DNA of 64,000 nt from Blasia pusilla. Lineage: Eukaryota; Marchantiophyta; Marchantiopsida; Blasiales. The position numbers were made by a program, and so were the translations under genes. This document shows positions 63,223 through 64,000 of the stretch, one piece after another (positions within the stretch are counted from its first letter, which is position 1; the number at the start of each line of letters is the position of its first letter). The DNA is taken from positions 22,072,001 to 22,136,000 of the forward strand of contig CM114273.1 of assembly GCA_050084515.1 (NCBI GenBank), given 5' to 3'. The notes under the pieces are model-generated. The model saw only the letters and a program-made list of their open reading frames with translations. It was not told where the DNA came from and searched no databases.

Positions 63223-64000
63223 AGGACAGAAGCATTACGTTTATAGTTACGCCGGCATATGGGCCCGAAGCCAACGTCAAAGTTTCGAATCGTCCCTCAG
63301 CCGCTGCACTTTCAAGCTCGGCACGTTTTGAGATGTTGAGAAATACTTCGTCTAGTGTGGTGAGACTGATCTGAATATCTAGTATGTTGAGATTCTGCTT
63401 TCGCTCTTCGAGCAAAGTGAAGAAATCCTGCGCAGAAAATTAGCTTCGTTAGGAGGATGCTTCTGGATGCATGTATCAATCCCACATGCACACAGAACTG
63501 TGCGCTATGAGGTTAAGTAGCATTCCAAGAAGGATTTTATGCAAGCCCAAATAGGAGAAACTGCTCGACTGCAGAAGGGTCAAATTCGAACTTAGCAGCA
63601 ATGTAACTCTTTTTCCTTAATACACGATGGTGTATAGGGAAAAGCACACACCGGCATCTCCTTCTCTTTCTCACGAGGGATAATGAAGGTGATGTATGCC
63701 CTTGTCTCATCGGTAGACACCACGTCCAGTTGCTGATTTGACAGAACAACCGAGCCAACCCAATCGTTACTCAAGGAACCCGAGCAGTCAGAATGGCCAG
63801 AGCAACCAAGCAACACAGACGTAATTGAAGATACACGGAGCAAACTTATCACCGGGTGTACAAAGGAAATCGCAGTCGTAGTTCATGCAGGGCAATAGAG
63901 ATTCTCAACGACAGAGAGAGATTCTTCCTACTTACGTCCTTGAAAAATTCCTTGATCTTCTTCCTATGGAGTTGATCGTCCACTGGAGAGGAGGATGGCT
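61580..64000 (-). CDS. ABCA-family transporter, C-terminal exons (partial)
   Basis: C-terminal part of an ABCA (ABC1-type) transporter, which moves lipids or similar compounds across membranes. Visible exons: 64000-63936 (continues beyond the right edge), 63732-63652, 63427-63239, 61891-61580, all phase 0, with a TGA stop. Recognisable stretches are DDQLHRKKIKEFFKD, DVVSTDETRAYITFIIPREK, DIQISLTTLDEVFLNISKRA, IPVGAAFVIVPGTESD and VEVFWQQDDQGSLCISGHSE. This block follows the second or only nucleotide-binding domain in plant ABCA2-like half transporters. The ATPase motifs themselves lie outside the window. The last intron (63238-61892) is far longer than the others and is filled with degenerate repeats. 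The Ser-rich tail after GHSE is typical in being variable. Confidence 0.9.
62105..62860. repeat. degenerate repeat units in the last ABCA intron
   Basis: A phrase like GTAGTGCCTGTCGTAGCCTT, then GCGACCA, then a CCCC-rich stretch, then GGTTGGACGGT recurs near 62,112, 62,234, 62,464, 62,624, 62,737 and 62,820, with irregular spacing. It is a different unit from the one beyond the stop codon. Confidence 0.65.
63184..63219. repeat. (AG)n microsatellite
   Basis: About 18 uninterrupted AG units lie in the intron just after the ABCA exon ending at 63239. Confidence 0.95.

Noticed and set aside
1-64000. CRISPR arrays, bacterial operons, riboswitches, tRNA or rRNA genes
   Set aside because: None seen; the tandem repeats lack unique spacers of constant length, and the genes are intron-bearing nuclear plant genes.

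Overview
The window reads as nuclear DNA of a green plant. It holds five intron-bearing housekeeping genes typical of land plants and streptophyte algae, all on the minus strand: a thylakoid C-terminal processing peptidase, a half-size ABCG transporter, a Phox-type TPR/PB1 co-chaperone, the proteasome beta-3 subunit and the end of an ABCA transporter. Exons were joined by hand from GT-AG borders and phase. Every internal junction keeps frame, and the proteasome subunit comes out at 204 aa, the length I recall for the family. The introns (about 60 to 1350 bp) and the TE load suggest a non-seed plant or charophyte-grade alga, but the species cannot be fixed from sequence alone.

Layout. 1 to about 3.7 kb: 3' part of a decayed Ty1/copia element, probably lying inside an intron of the next gene. 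3.9-8.3 kb (-): S41 peptidase (CTPA type), with its last exon(s) missing from the window. 8.3-14.6 kb: AT-rich repeats, two nested foldback structures and a gypsy integrase fragment. 14.6-19.0 kb (-): ABCG half transporter. 19.6-20.0 kb: 145-bp tandem repeat. 20-25 kb: AT-rich, no gene seen. About 25.5-33.96 kb (+): a Ty3/gypsy-type retrotransposon. 36.2-42.6 kb (-): a doubtful small secreted-peptide ORF and the Phox gene. 45.8-50.5 kb (-): an unidentified TPR-like ORF and unassigned exon-like segments. 52.9-55.4 kb (-): proteasome beta-3. 55.4-60.5 kb: an LTR-like repeat and a MITE-like element. 60.5-61.4 kb: degenerate tandem repeats. 61.6-64.0 kb (-): C-terminal exons of an ABCA transporter running off the right edge.

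The most interesting object is the gypsy element. Its pol frame runs protease, then a C5 cytosine DNA methyltransferase domain (motifs I, IV, VI, VIII and X recognisable, unpermuted order), then reverse transcriptase, RNase H and integrase, and ends in a C4HC3 PHD finger. So a transposon carries both a potential writer of DNA methylation and a potential reader of histone tails. Methyltransferase-bearing retrotransposons are known from dinoflagellates and charophytes. I do not know of one that also ends in a PHD finger. This copy is dead: it has ten in-frame stops, all of the kind made by C-to-T or G-to-A change, a gag frameshift, and Lys at the integrase catalytic Glu position. A second fragment of the same family lies at 11.4-11.8 kb.

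The host genes have unrelated jobs (photosystem II maturation, membrane export, chaperoning, protein turnover, lipid-type transport) and show no sign of working as a cluster.
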